Shown here piece by piece: positions 1 through 5,510 of a stretch of DNA of 8,901 bases. The stretch covers positions 1 through 8,901 of the forward strand of contig NZ_JBQCEE010000214.1 of assembly GCF_051960575.1 (NCBI RefSeq), given 5' to 3'. Below the pieces are notes generated by a model. The model was not told where the DNA came from and searched no databases. It saw nothing but the letters and a program-made list of their open reading frames with translations. A program made the translations under genes and the position numbers. The stretch is from JBQCEE01 sp051960575 (GTDB taxonomy: Bacteria; Actinomycetota; Actinomycetes; Mycobacteriales; Jatrophihabitantaceae). Within the stretch, counting starts at the first letter, position 1. Every line of letters starts with the position of its first letter.

Positions 1-497
1 ACGTAGACCCGGTCGCCGATGCGCAGCTCCGGCAGCCGGAAGAAGACGGCGGGCCCGCCGACCGAGTCGACATGGCCGACGATCACCGCCGGCCCGACCT
101 GTCCCGGGCGCGGCCCGTCGGCGTACCAGCCGGGCACCTGCCACTCGGGCGGTGTCTGCATCGCGCCGGAGGCGTCCCTGCCGAGCCGCATCACCGTCGC
201 ATCGACGCCGATCGACGGGATGCGCAACCGCACGGGCACGCCGACGCCCGCGACCGACGAGCCCGACGCCGACGGGTCGACGCCGACGATCGGCTGCGGG
301 GGCAGCAGCCTCGGGTCCTGGCTCAGCAACGACCCCGGCCGGACGGCCGGAGTCCGAGTCGCCGACGAGACCGACGGCGCCGCCGACGCTCGCGACGAAC
401 CGCTGCCGGCGACCGGGGCGGCCGGGGCGGACGCGTCGCACCCGGCCACCAACCCGGCCACGCCGAGCAGCGCGGCGACCGTGCCGCGCAGCGTCAT
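1..497 (-). CDS. Class F sortase, N-terminal part (runs off left edge)
   Basis: This is probably a class F (actinobacterial) sortase, a secreted transpeptidase of the cell envelope. The 165 visible residues start with a short hydrophobic signal (residues 6-19) ending in the lipobox-like VAGC, with Cys20. A Ser/Ala/Pro-rich linker (about 21-65) follows. The sortase domain begins near residue 88 with VRLRIPSIGVDATV, then WQVPGWYADGPRPGQVGPAVIVGHVDS. His142 in GHVDS is the expected catalytic histidine. The catalytic Cys and Arg lie beyond the window, so activity cannot be judged. The ATG at 497 overlaps the TGA of the upstream DUF4397 gene (ATGA), which suggests translational coupling. DUF4397 protein plus class F sortase is, as I recall, a recurrent actinobacterial pair. 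The family call is firm. Lipid anchoring is inference. Confidence 0.88.
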   Translation of the reverse strand, partial: MTLRGTVAALLGVAGLVAGCDASAPAAPVAGSGSSRASAAPSVSSATRTPAVRPGSLLSQDPRLLPPQPIVGVDPSASGSSVAGVGVPVRLRIPSIGVDATVMRLGRDASGAMQTPPEWQVPGWYADGPRPGQVGPAVIVGHVDSVGGPAVFFRLPELRIGDRVY

Positions 498-1354
498 CGG
501 GCGGGGCGCCGCCTGCGCATCGCGCCGCCGGCCCCGACGAGCACGACGAACGACGCCAGCACGCCCGCGAGCACGCCACCGGAGGCGGTGCCGACCGCCG
601 TGCCGCCACCTCCGGCGGGCACCGCGCCGATCGGCACCGTGCCGGCACCGGCGGCATCGGTGAGCACGCGCATCGCGATGCCGCCGTCCTTGCCGTCGAG
701 CACCACCACGGTGTGCACGGTGTCGGCGGCGAGCTGCACCGAGGCGCGGGTGCTGACCTTGCTGTCGTCCACGGCTCGGGCGGTGACGGTGTAGTCACCG
801 GCGGCCACGGTCGAGTACTTCGTGCTGGTCGCGAACGGCACGTCGGTCGCGATCGTCGGCCCGTTCACCGCGCTGATGTCGGCCTTCGCGGCGCGGCTCG
901 CGGCCTGGATCACGCGCAGGCGGGCCTTGCCCGCGCTCGCCGGGCTGAGGTCGTCGTGCAGCACGATGCCATGCAGCTGCGCGTTCATGCCCACGGCGCA
1001 CGCCGTGTAGGCGGCACCGGGCCGGGCGTCGAGCGTCCACGACAGCGCGGCGGGCGTCGACGCCGCGGCGCCGTGCGGCCGCATCGACACGGCGTAGAGG
1101 CCGGGCTGGATGCGCTCGTACCCGCTGACGTCGCCGTAGCCGACGTTCGACAGCCACAGCGAGGTCTTCTTGCCGTCGAACGCGGTGAGGTAGACGTCGA
1201 CGCCCGGGGTGTCGGGCGAGAAGTGGCCGCCGCGGATCTCGGCGTAGCCGGCGCTGGCGCCGGCCGGTGCGGCGGAGGCCATGACAGCTGTCATGGCGGC
1301 GAGGAGCACGGCCGCGAGCGCCGCGGCAGCACGGCGGACACCGATCGATTGCAC
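494..1354 (-). CDS. Secreted DUF4397 protein with C-terminal membrane anchor
   Basis: This is a 286-aa exported protein of unknown function. Residues 1-32 form a classical signal peptide: VRRAAA, a hydrophobic core, then ASAAPAGASA. The body (about 37-230) matches DUF4397, with GGHFSPDTPGVDVYL followed by a Tyr-rich stretch and PGLYAVSM. A second, weaker copy of the same pattern starts near ARLRVIQAAS and ends in AAGDYTVTARA, so the body looks like two beta-rich repeats. A Gly-rich linker (VPAGGGGTAVG), a hydrophobic segment (about 258-279) and the tail RRRRPAR complete it. That layout is like a cell-wall sorting signal, but there is no LPXTG or LAXTG. I chose the GTG at 1354 because GGAGG lies 5 nt upstream; the in-frame GTG at 1366 has no such site. 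It is 25 nt downstream of the membrane-protein gene and overlaps the sortase start, so it is a candidate sortase substrate. Confidence 0.87.
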   Translation of the reverse strand: MQSIGVRRAAAALAAVLLAAMTAVMASAAPAGASAGYAEIRGGHFSPDTPGVDVYLTAFDGKKTSLWLSNVGYGDVSGYERIQPGLYAVSMRPHGAAASTPAALSWTLDARPGAAYTACAVGMNAQLHGIVLHDDLSPASAGKARLRVIQAASRAAKADISAVNGPTIATDVPFATSTKYSTVAAGDYTVTARAVDDSKVSTRASVQLAADTVHTVVVLDGKDGGIAMRVLTDAAGAGTVPIGAVPAGGGGTAVGTASGGVLAGVLASFVVLVGAGGAMRRRRPAR

Positions 1355-1359
1355 GAGTA

Positions 1360-1364
1360 CCTCC
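1360..1364 (-). promoter_or_regulatory. Shine-Dalgarno that decides the DUF4397 start
   Basis: GGAGG on the minus strand lies 5 nt before the GTG at 1354. It overlaps the upstream in-frame GTG at 1366, which would otherwise add four residues. This favours the shorter protein. Confidence 0.6.
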
Positions 1365-1379
1365 ACGAGTGTTGAGGAG

Positions 1380-2444
1380 TCAGTCGAGGACAGGGACGGG
1401 CGCCGTGCTGAACGCCCAGGTGAGGCGGACGACGCCGCCGGCGAGCGGCGTCACCGCGGCGGGACGGAAGGCGGTCGCCTGGGCCGCGAAGCTGATGTCC
1501 GCGGGCAGGCCGGCGACCTCGACCGTGCGGGCGGGCATCCCGGCAGCCGTCTCGGCCGGCACGGCGACCAGCCGCTGCAGGGTGATGCGGTACTGGGTCG
1601 ACAGTGCGACGAGCGTGGTCTCGGCGCGCAGGTCGAGCTGTCCCTGCTCGACCTGCTGTCGTACCGCCGCGGACATGGTGAGGCGCGAGTTCGCCGCGAG
1701 TGCCCGGCCGCCGCGACGGCGGTCGGCGGCCGCGCGGGCACGCTGCTGCTTGGCCGCGGCGAGGTCGGCCGACACCTCGCGCACCTCGACGTCGGTGCCG
1801 TCGCCGCGCACCACCGCCACGGGCAGGGAGGTGTCGATGCAGCGCTGCACGGCGTGGTCGGTCGCGGCGGCGGCACGCAGCGCCGCGGTGACGACCAGGT
1901 AGTCGTTCGGCGCGCACTCGCCGACGCCGGCGACCGCGCCGGAGAGGCCCGAGCGCCGCAACTGCGAGGCGGCGGCGCTGTCGGTGAAGACGCGTGTCGA
2001 CGCCGGCAGGTTGGCGGCCGCCCACTGCAGCAGCGTGGCGTCGGCGCTCGTCGGCGCCGACGACGTCGTGGACGGCGACGAGGTGCTCGCCGCCGGCGCC
2101 ACGCCCGAACTGTGAGCAGCCGAGGGCCGGCGCGTGTCGCCTCCTCGCGTCAGCACGACCACGAGCACGACGGCGACGACCGCGAGCACGACGCCAGCGG
2201 CCACGAGCGCGCCGGCACCGCCGCGCCGGTGGGTCGGCGGCGCCGTCGTCGGGGCGGCGTCGGCGGGCGGGTGCGGGTACGGCAGCGGACGCCACTGCAC
2301 CGGCTCGCTGCGCGCCGCCGACCTGCGGCGGTGTGCCCCCGGGCGCGGCCGTGGGTTCGGCCGTTCCATCCCCATTGCAGACCCCATCGGGCGCGCCGGT
2401 GCGCCACCCCCGTACCGGCTACGGAAGTCGGCCACCCGCGTCAC
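1380..2444 (-). CDS. Uncharacterised single-pass membrane protein, first gene of sortase cassette
   Basis: I do not recognise a named family. The 354-aa product has a Pro/Arg-rich cytoplasmic N-terminus (1-75), one TM helix (about 77-99, mostly Ala/Val/Leu), a Ser/Thr/Pro-rich linker (about 105-135) and an Ala-rich outer domain (136-354). This is type II topology (N-in, C-out). The outer domain has only two cysteines (177 and 202), a plausible disulfide. It begins with LLQWAAANLPASTRVFTDSA and continues to YLVVTAALR, which loosely recalls the soluble tail segments of some actinobacterial membrane glycosyltransferases; no catalytic motif is visible. The GTG at 2444 is used, just downstream of a TAAGGT -10-like box; M20, M24 and M26 are alternative starts. 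The short gap to the DUF4397 gene implies cotranscription, so a role in surface-protein export or assembly is inference from context. Confidence 0.75.
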   Translation of the reverse strand: MTRVADFRSRYGGGAPARPMGSAMGMERPNPRPRPGAHRRRSAARSEPVQWRPLPYPHPPADAAPTTAPPTHRRGGAGALVAAGVVLAVVAVVLVVVLTRGGDTRRPSAAHSSGVAPAASTSSPSTTSSAPTSADATLLQWAAANLPASTRVFTDSAAASQLRRSGLSGAVAGVGECAPNDYLVVTAALRAAAATDHAVQRCIDTSLPVAVVRGDGTDVEVREVSADLAAAKQQRARAAADRRRGGRALAANSRLTMSAAVRQQVEQGQLDLRAETTLVALSTQYRITLQRLVAVPAETAAGMPARTVEVAGLPADISFAAQATAFRPAAVTPLAGGVVRLTWAFSTAPVPVLD

Positions 2445-2453
2445 CTGACATGG

Positions 2454-2459
2454 ACCTTA
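2454..2459 (-). promoter_or_regulatory. Candidate -10 box for the sortase cassette
   Basis: TAAGGT on the minus strand fits the actinobacterial TANNNT -10 pattern. A start site about 7 nt downstream would fall within a few bases of the GTG at 2444, giving a nearly leaderless mRNA. I see no convincing -35 box. This is inference from a short motif. Confidence 0.35.
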
Positions 2460-2502
2460 CGCCGCTTTCGGTCGCGTGTGGGGTCCGCGTCAGCAGTCGT
2501 CC

Positions 2503-2527
2503 GTGGCGCCAGGGGCGCCGGGGCCAC
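2503..2527. promoter_or_regulatory. Inverted repeats in the divergent intergenic region
   Basis: The 110 bp between the divergent genes (2445-2554) hold nested inverted repeats. An outer GTGGC/GCCAC pair (2503-2507 and 2523-2527) encloses two GGCGCC palindromes (2505-2510 and 2514-2519). They sit between the two start codons, where an operator for the adjacent regulator would be expected. GC-rich DNA produces such repeats by chance, so confidence is low. Confidence 0.25.
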
Positions 2528-2542
2528 CGGCGGCGGTGCGTC

Positions 2543-2546
2543 AGGA
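2543..2546 (+). promoter_or_regulatory. Ribosome binding site of the TrmB/LuxR regulator gene
   Basis: AGGA lies 8 nt before the ATG at 2555. It overlaps the other in-frame ATG at 2546, so it favours the downstream start (MATEDD rather than MAPMATEDD). Confidence 0.45.
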
Positions 2547-2554
2547 TGGCCCCC

Positions 2555-3550
2555 ATGGCGACCGAGGACGACCTCGACCCGCAGCTGCAGCGGCTGGGGC
2601 TCACCGCGGTCGAGGCCCGCGTCTACCGGTACCTGTTGCAGCACGGCCCGGCACACTCCGACGACATCGCCGCCGCACTGATCCCGACCGGCCCGACCGG
2701 CCCGACCGACCTGATCACCGTGGCCGTCGGCCGTCTGGTGACGGTCGGGCTCGTCGGGCCGGTCGGCGAGCACGGCGCCGTCGTGCCGATCGCACCGCTC
2801 ACCGGCCTCGACCTGCTGACCCGCGAGCGCGAGGCCGAACTGCGCGAGGCGCAGGTGGCGGCCGGCCGCGCGTACGACACGTTCCGCCGCACCGTCTGGC
2901 AGCCGTCCGAAGGCCTCATCGAGATTGTCACCGGCGTGGACATCCCCGCGCGCATCGAGCAGGTCGAGGCGAACGCCGCGCGCGAGATCCTGCGCTTCGA
3001 CTCGCCGCCCTACTCGACCACCGCGCTGCCGAACGAGATCGAGTACGCCAACCTCGCCCGCGGCGTGACCTACCGCGTCGTCTACGCCCGCGCGGCCATC
3101 GAGGTGCCCGGCTACTACGAGGAGAACGTGCGGCCCTCGGTCGCGGCGGGTGAGCAGGCCCGCGTGCTGCCGTCGGTGCCGGTCAAGCTCAGCATCGTCG
3201 ACCAGCGGCTCGGGCTCGTGTCGTGGCCGATCCAGCAGGCCGAGGTCAACAACACGCTGGTGATCGTGCAGCCGTCGGCGCTGCTGTCGGCGCTCACCGG
3301 GCTGTTCGAGATGGGATGGCGGGCCGCCCTGCCGATGCACGTCGGCGACGACGGGCCGTCGGGGCTGCGTCCGGTCGAACGGCAGGTGCTCGAACTGCTC
3401 GCCATGGGGCTCACCGACGAGGTGATCGCCGAGCGGATCGGTGTCAGCCGCCGCACGCTCACCCGGCACGTCGAGCGGCTGATGGATCGCGCGGGTGTCG
3501 ACGGACGCTTCCAGCTCGGGATGGCCGCCGCCCGGCACGGCTGGCTCTGA
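2555..3550 (+). CDS. Transcriptional regulator, TrmB-like wHTH plus LuxR-type HTH
   Basis: This is a 331-aa cytoplasmic DNA-binding protein. Residues 9-70 are a TrmB-like winged helix (LQRLGLTAVEARVYRYLLQHG, SDDIAAAL, RLVTVGLVG). Residues about 85-112 are a charged helix. Residues about 118-260 form an effector-like domain (LIEIVTGVDIPARIEQVEAN, REILRFDSPPY, YRVVYARAAIE, LGLVSWPIQQAEVNNTLVIV) resembling the regulatory domain of TrmB-type and phospholipase D-like regulators. Residues 269-331 are a GerE/LuxR HTH (LRPVERQVLELLAMGLTDEVIAERI, SRRTLTRHVERLM). The architecture has relatives in Streptomyces-type genomes. There is no receiver domain, so a small ligand rather than phosphorylation is the likely signal (inference). 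Its divergent position makes the membrane protein/DUF4397/sortase genes obvious candidate targets. The ATG at 2546 is an alternative start. Confidence 0.85.
   Translation: MATEDDLDPQLQRLGLTAVEARVYRYLLQHGPAHSDDIAAALIPTGPTGPTDLITVAVGRLVTVGLVGPVGEHGAVVPIAPLTGLDLLTREREAELREAQVAAGRAYDTFRRTVWQPSEGLIEIVTGVDIPARIEQVEANAAREILRFDSPPYSTTALPNEIEYANLARGVTYRVVYARAAIEVPGYYEENVRPSVAAGEQARVLPSVPVKLSIVDQRLGLVSWPIQQAEVNNTLVIVQPSALLSALTGLFEMGWRAALPMHVGDDGPSGLRPVERQVLELLAMGLTDEVIAERIGVSRRTLTRHVERLMDRAGVDGRFQLGMAAARHGWL
2683..2708 (+). repeat. 9-bp in-frame tandem repeat inside the regulator's wHTH
   Basis: The unit CCCGACCGG is present almost three times. It encodes the PTG-PTG-PT stretch (residues 44-51), which lies between the helix SDDIAAAL and the segment leading to RLVTVGLV, where the turn and recognition helix of a wHTH would be. 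Copy-number change would keep the frame. Confidence 0.8.
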
Positions 3551-3615
3551 CCGGCCGACCACGCGGGCGCCGCCCCGCACGATGTGGCCGGACGGCGCCG
3601 CGAGCTGCCGTGTGC

Positions 3616-3631
3616 CGCGACGGTGGTCGCG
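3616..3631. terminator. Possible hairpin between convergent genes
   Basis: CGCGAC (3616-3621) pairs with GTCGCG (3626-3631) around a GGTG loop, in the 116-bp gap between the regulator (stop 3550) and the MOSC gene (stop 3667). CCCTTTCTAT follows at 3641-3650 on the plus strand. No true U-tract directly abuts the stem, so this is a weak intrinsic terminator candidate. Nothing else is recognisable in the gap. Confidence 0.3.
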
Positions 3632-3666
3632 ACGGACGATCCCTTTCTATCAGCGCTGCAGGCGCG

Positions 3667-4488
3667 TCAGCGGGGCGGGCCGCCGCCCGCGTCGGCCTGC
3701 TCGAGCACCTCGACCTCGTCGCCCACGGCGATCGTGACGCCGGGGGTGTCCGGGATGAGGTTCATGGCGAAGAAGGTGCGCCCGTCGAAGCGGCGGTGCT
3801 GCGCGAGCGTGCGGATCGGCTCCTTGCCCTTACGGGCCGTCTCGGGGTCGACCGTGGTGAGCACGCACCGGTCGCAGCCCTTCACCGACCGGAACACCGC
3901 CTCGCCGATGCGCACGACCCGCCAGCCGTCCTCGGCCCACGGCTCGGCACCGTCGACGACGAGGTTCGGGCGGAACCGCGTCATCGACATCGGCTCGGGG
4001 GTCCACTCGTTCAACGCAGCCAGCGACGAGGTGGACGCGAGCAGCACCGGGTACGCGTCGGCCAGCGAGACGCGGTCGTCGGGGCGGCCGAAGCGCGGGT
4101 TGATCCCGCGGTGCGTCGGGTCATCGAGGATGACGAGTCCGCACGACACCCCGAGCAGGGACGCGAACAGCCCGGCGTCGTCGGCCGGCCGGGCGCGCAC
4201 CGGTGAGTCGTGCACCAGCACGTCCTGCGGCTCGGCGTCGGGCGGGGGCACGTGCACCGTGCCGCCGTCCGGGCCGGTGAGATCGAGCCCGCCGTCGGGC
4301 GTCCAGCGCGGGGTCACCAGCACGAGCCGCGGGTGCTCGCGGGCGGTGAGCGTGTCGCCGGCGTCGTCGACGACCATCCAGCGGCGGTCGCCGGCCAGAC
4401 CCCACGGCTCGACGACCGCCTCGGGCAGCGACTCGCCGCGGCACGACTTCACCGGGTAGCGCCGGATGTCGCTCAACGTGATGGTCAC
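3667..4488 (-). CDS. MOSC-domain protein (YcbX/mARC-like), probable molybdenum-cofactor oxidoreductase
   Basis: This is a 273-aa protein with an N-terminal MOSC_N beta-barrel (residues 4-100: LSDIRRYPVKSCRGESL, GLAGDRRWMVVD) and a C-terminal MOSC domain (about 115-265). Conserved MOSC points include RFRPNLVVDG (171-180), GCDRCVLTTVDPET (204-217) and FFAMNLIP (239-246). By comparison with mARC/YcbX proteins, Cys208 is the expected molybdenum ligand. Those family members reduce N-hydroxylated compounds, usually with a ferredoxin-like or cytochrome partner. No 2Fe-2S domain is fused here, so a separate electron donor would be needed. The chosen GTG overlaps the RsgA stop (GTGA) and is preceded by AGGGGA at 4495-4500. 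Longer in-frame extensions run into the rsgA coding region and are not supported. The gene is last in the operon; the substrate is unknown. Confidence 0.87.
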   Translation of the reverse strand: MTITLSDIRRYPVKSCRGESLPEAVVEPWGLAGDRRWMVVDDAGDTLTAREHPRLVLVTPRWTPDGGLDLTGPDGGTVHVPPPDAEPQDVLVHDSPVRARPADDAGLFASLLGVSCGLVILDDPTHRGINPRFGRPDDRVSLADAYPVLLASTSSLAALNEWTPEPMSMTRFRPNLVVDGAEPWAEDGWRVVRIGEAVFRSVKGCDRCVLTTVDPETARKGKEPIRTLAQHRRFDGRTFFAMNLIPDTPGVTIAVGDEVEVLEQADAGGGPPR

Positions 4489-5480
4489 CGCGCGTCCCCT
4501 GTCGTGTGCGATGCGAGCAGGCGGCGGAAGGCCGCGAGCCGGTCGGGCGTGGCATGGCCCTCGGCGACCCAGTCGTCGAGCCGGCACCCGGCCTCGGCGC
4601 TCTGGTGCTCGCAGCCGGGCGGGCACTGGGTGGCGCCGTCCTCGAGGTCGGGGAAGGCCCACAGCAGGTCGTCGGCGGTGACGTGGGCGAGCCCGAACGA
4701 CCGCACGCCCGGGGTGTCGACGACCCAGCCGTCACCGTCCGGCAGCGGCAGCGCGATCGCGGACGACGACGTGTGCCGCCCCTTGCCGACGGCGCTCACC
4801 GAGCCGGTCGCGCGCTCGGCCGAGGGCACCAGCTGGTTGATCAACGTCGACTTGCCGACGCCCGAGTGCCCGACGAACACCGACTCGTGGCCCGGCAGCA
4901 GCGACCGCAGCGCCTCGATCGAGCCGCCGCGCTGCGTGACGACCGCGGGCACGTCGAGCGCCGAGTAGTGCGCGATGACGTCGTCGGCCGGTGCGAGGTC
5001 GGCCTTGGTCAAGCACAGCACCGGCTCGATGCCCTCGGTCAGCGCGGCGACGAGACAGCGGTCGATGAGCCCGTACGACGGCTCGGGGTCGGCCAGCGCG
5101 CAGACGATCACCAGCTGGTCGGCGTTGGCGACGATCACCCGCTCGAGCGGGTCGGCGTCGTCGGCCGTGCGCCGCAGCACGGTCTCGCGCTCGGCGATCC
5201 GCACGATGCGGGCCAGCGCGTCGACGGCACCGGTGCGGTCGCCGACGACCTGCACGCGGTCGCCGACGGCGATGCCGCGGCGGCCGAGCTCGCGGGCGCG
5301 CATGGCGTTCACCTCCACGCCGTCGACCAGCACCGTGTACCGGCCGCGGTCGACGGTGGTGACCAGCCCCTCGCTGGCGTCCTCGTGCGCCGGCCGTTGC
5401 TTCGACCGTGGACGCGTGCCGCGGGGGTTCGCCCGCAGCCGGACGTCGTCCTCGTCCAGGTCACGGCTGTTCCGAGCCAT
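4485..5480 (-). CDS. rsgA: Ribosome small-subunit-dependent GTPase A
   Basis: RsgA (YjeQ/YloQ) is a circularly permuted GTPase that assists late 30S subunit maturation. The 331-aa product has a basic N-terminal tail (1-35) and an OB-fold domain (about 36-105). The G motifs come in permuted order: G4 TKAD (158-161), G1 GHSGVGKST (204-212), the G2 region GRHTSS (235-240) and G3 DTPG (255-258). The C-terminal zinc site CPPGCEHQSAEAGC gives Cys286, Cys290, His292 and Cys299. Length and all motifs are as expected; G4 has Thr where many homologues have Asn. The ATG at 5480 lies 30 nt after the aroA stop. GGAG is present but only 3 nt from the ATG, so initiation may rely partly on readthrough from aroA. 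The aroA-rsgA adjacency is shared with mycobacteria, as I recall it. Confidence 0.96.
   Translation of the reverse strand: MARNSRDLDEDDVRLRANPRGTRPRSKQRPAHEDASEGLVTTVDRGRYTVLVDGVEVNAMRARELGRRGIAVGDRVQVVGDRTGAVDALARIVRIAERETVLRRTADDADPLERVIVANADQLVIVCALADPEPSYGLIDRCLVAALTEGIEPVLCLTKADLAPADDVIAHYSALDVPAVVTQRGGSIEALRSLLPGHESVFVGHSGVGKSTLINQLVPSAERATGSVSAVGKGRHTSSSAIALPLPDGDGWVVDTPGVRSFGLAHVTADDLLWAFPDLEDGATQCPPGCEHQSAEAGCRLDDWVAEGHATPDRLAAFRRLLASHTTGDAR
4495..4500 (-). promoter_or_regulatory. Shine-Dalgarno of the MOSC gene inside rsgA
   Basis: AGGGGA on the minus strand lies 6 nt before the GTG at 4488 and within the last codons of rsgA. It fixes the MOSC start at the 4-nt overlap. Confidence 0.6.
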
Positions 5481-5510
5481 CAGCTCCGCGCCATCAGCTA
5501 CGTCGGACCA

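Noticed and set aside
1994..2554. N-terminal extension of the regulator ORF upstream of 2546
   Set aside because: It overlaps the oppositely oriented membrane-protein gene, is low complexity, and the ribosome binding site and TrmB-like domain support a start at 2555.
4489..4662. N-terminal extension of the MOSC frame into rsgA
   Set aside because: It overlaps the conserved zinc-site end of RsgA. The GTGA overlap and the AGGGGA site give a clear start at 4488, where MOSC_N homology begins.
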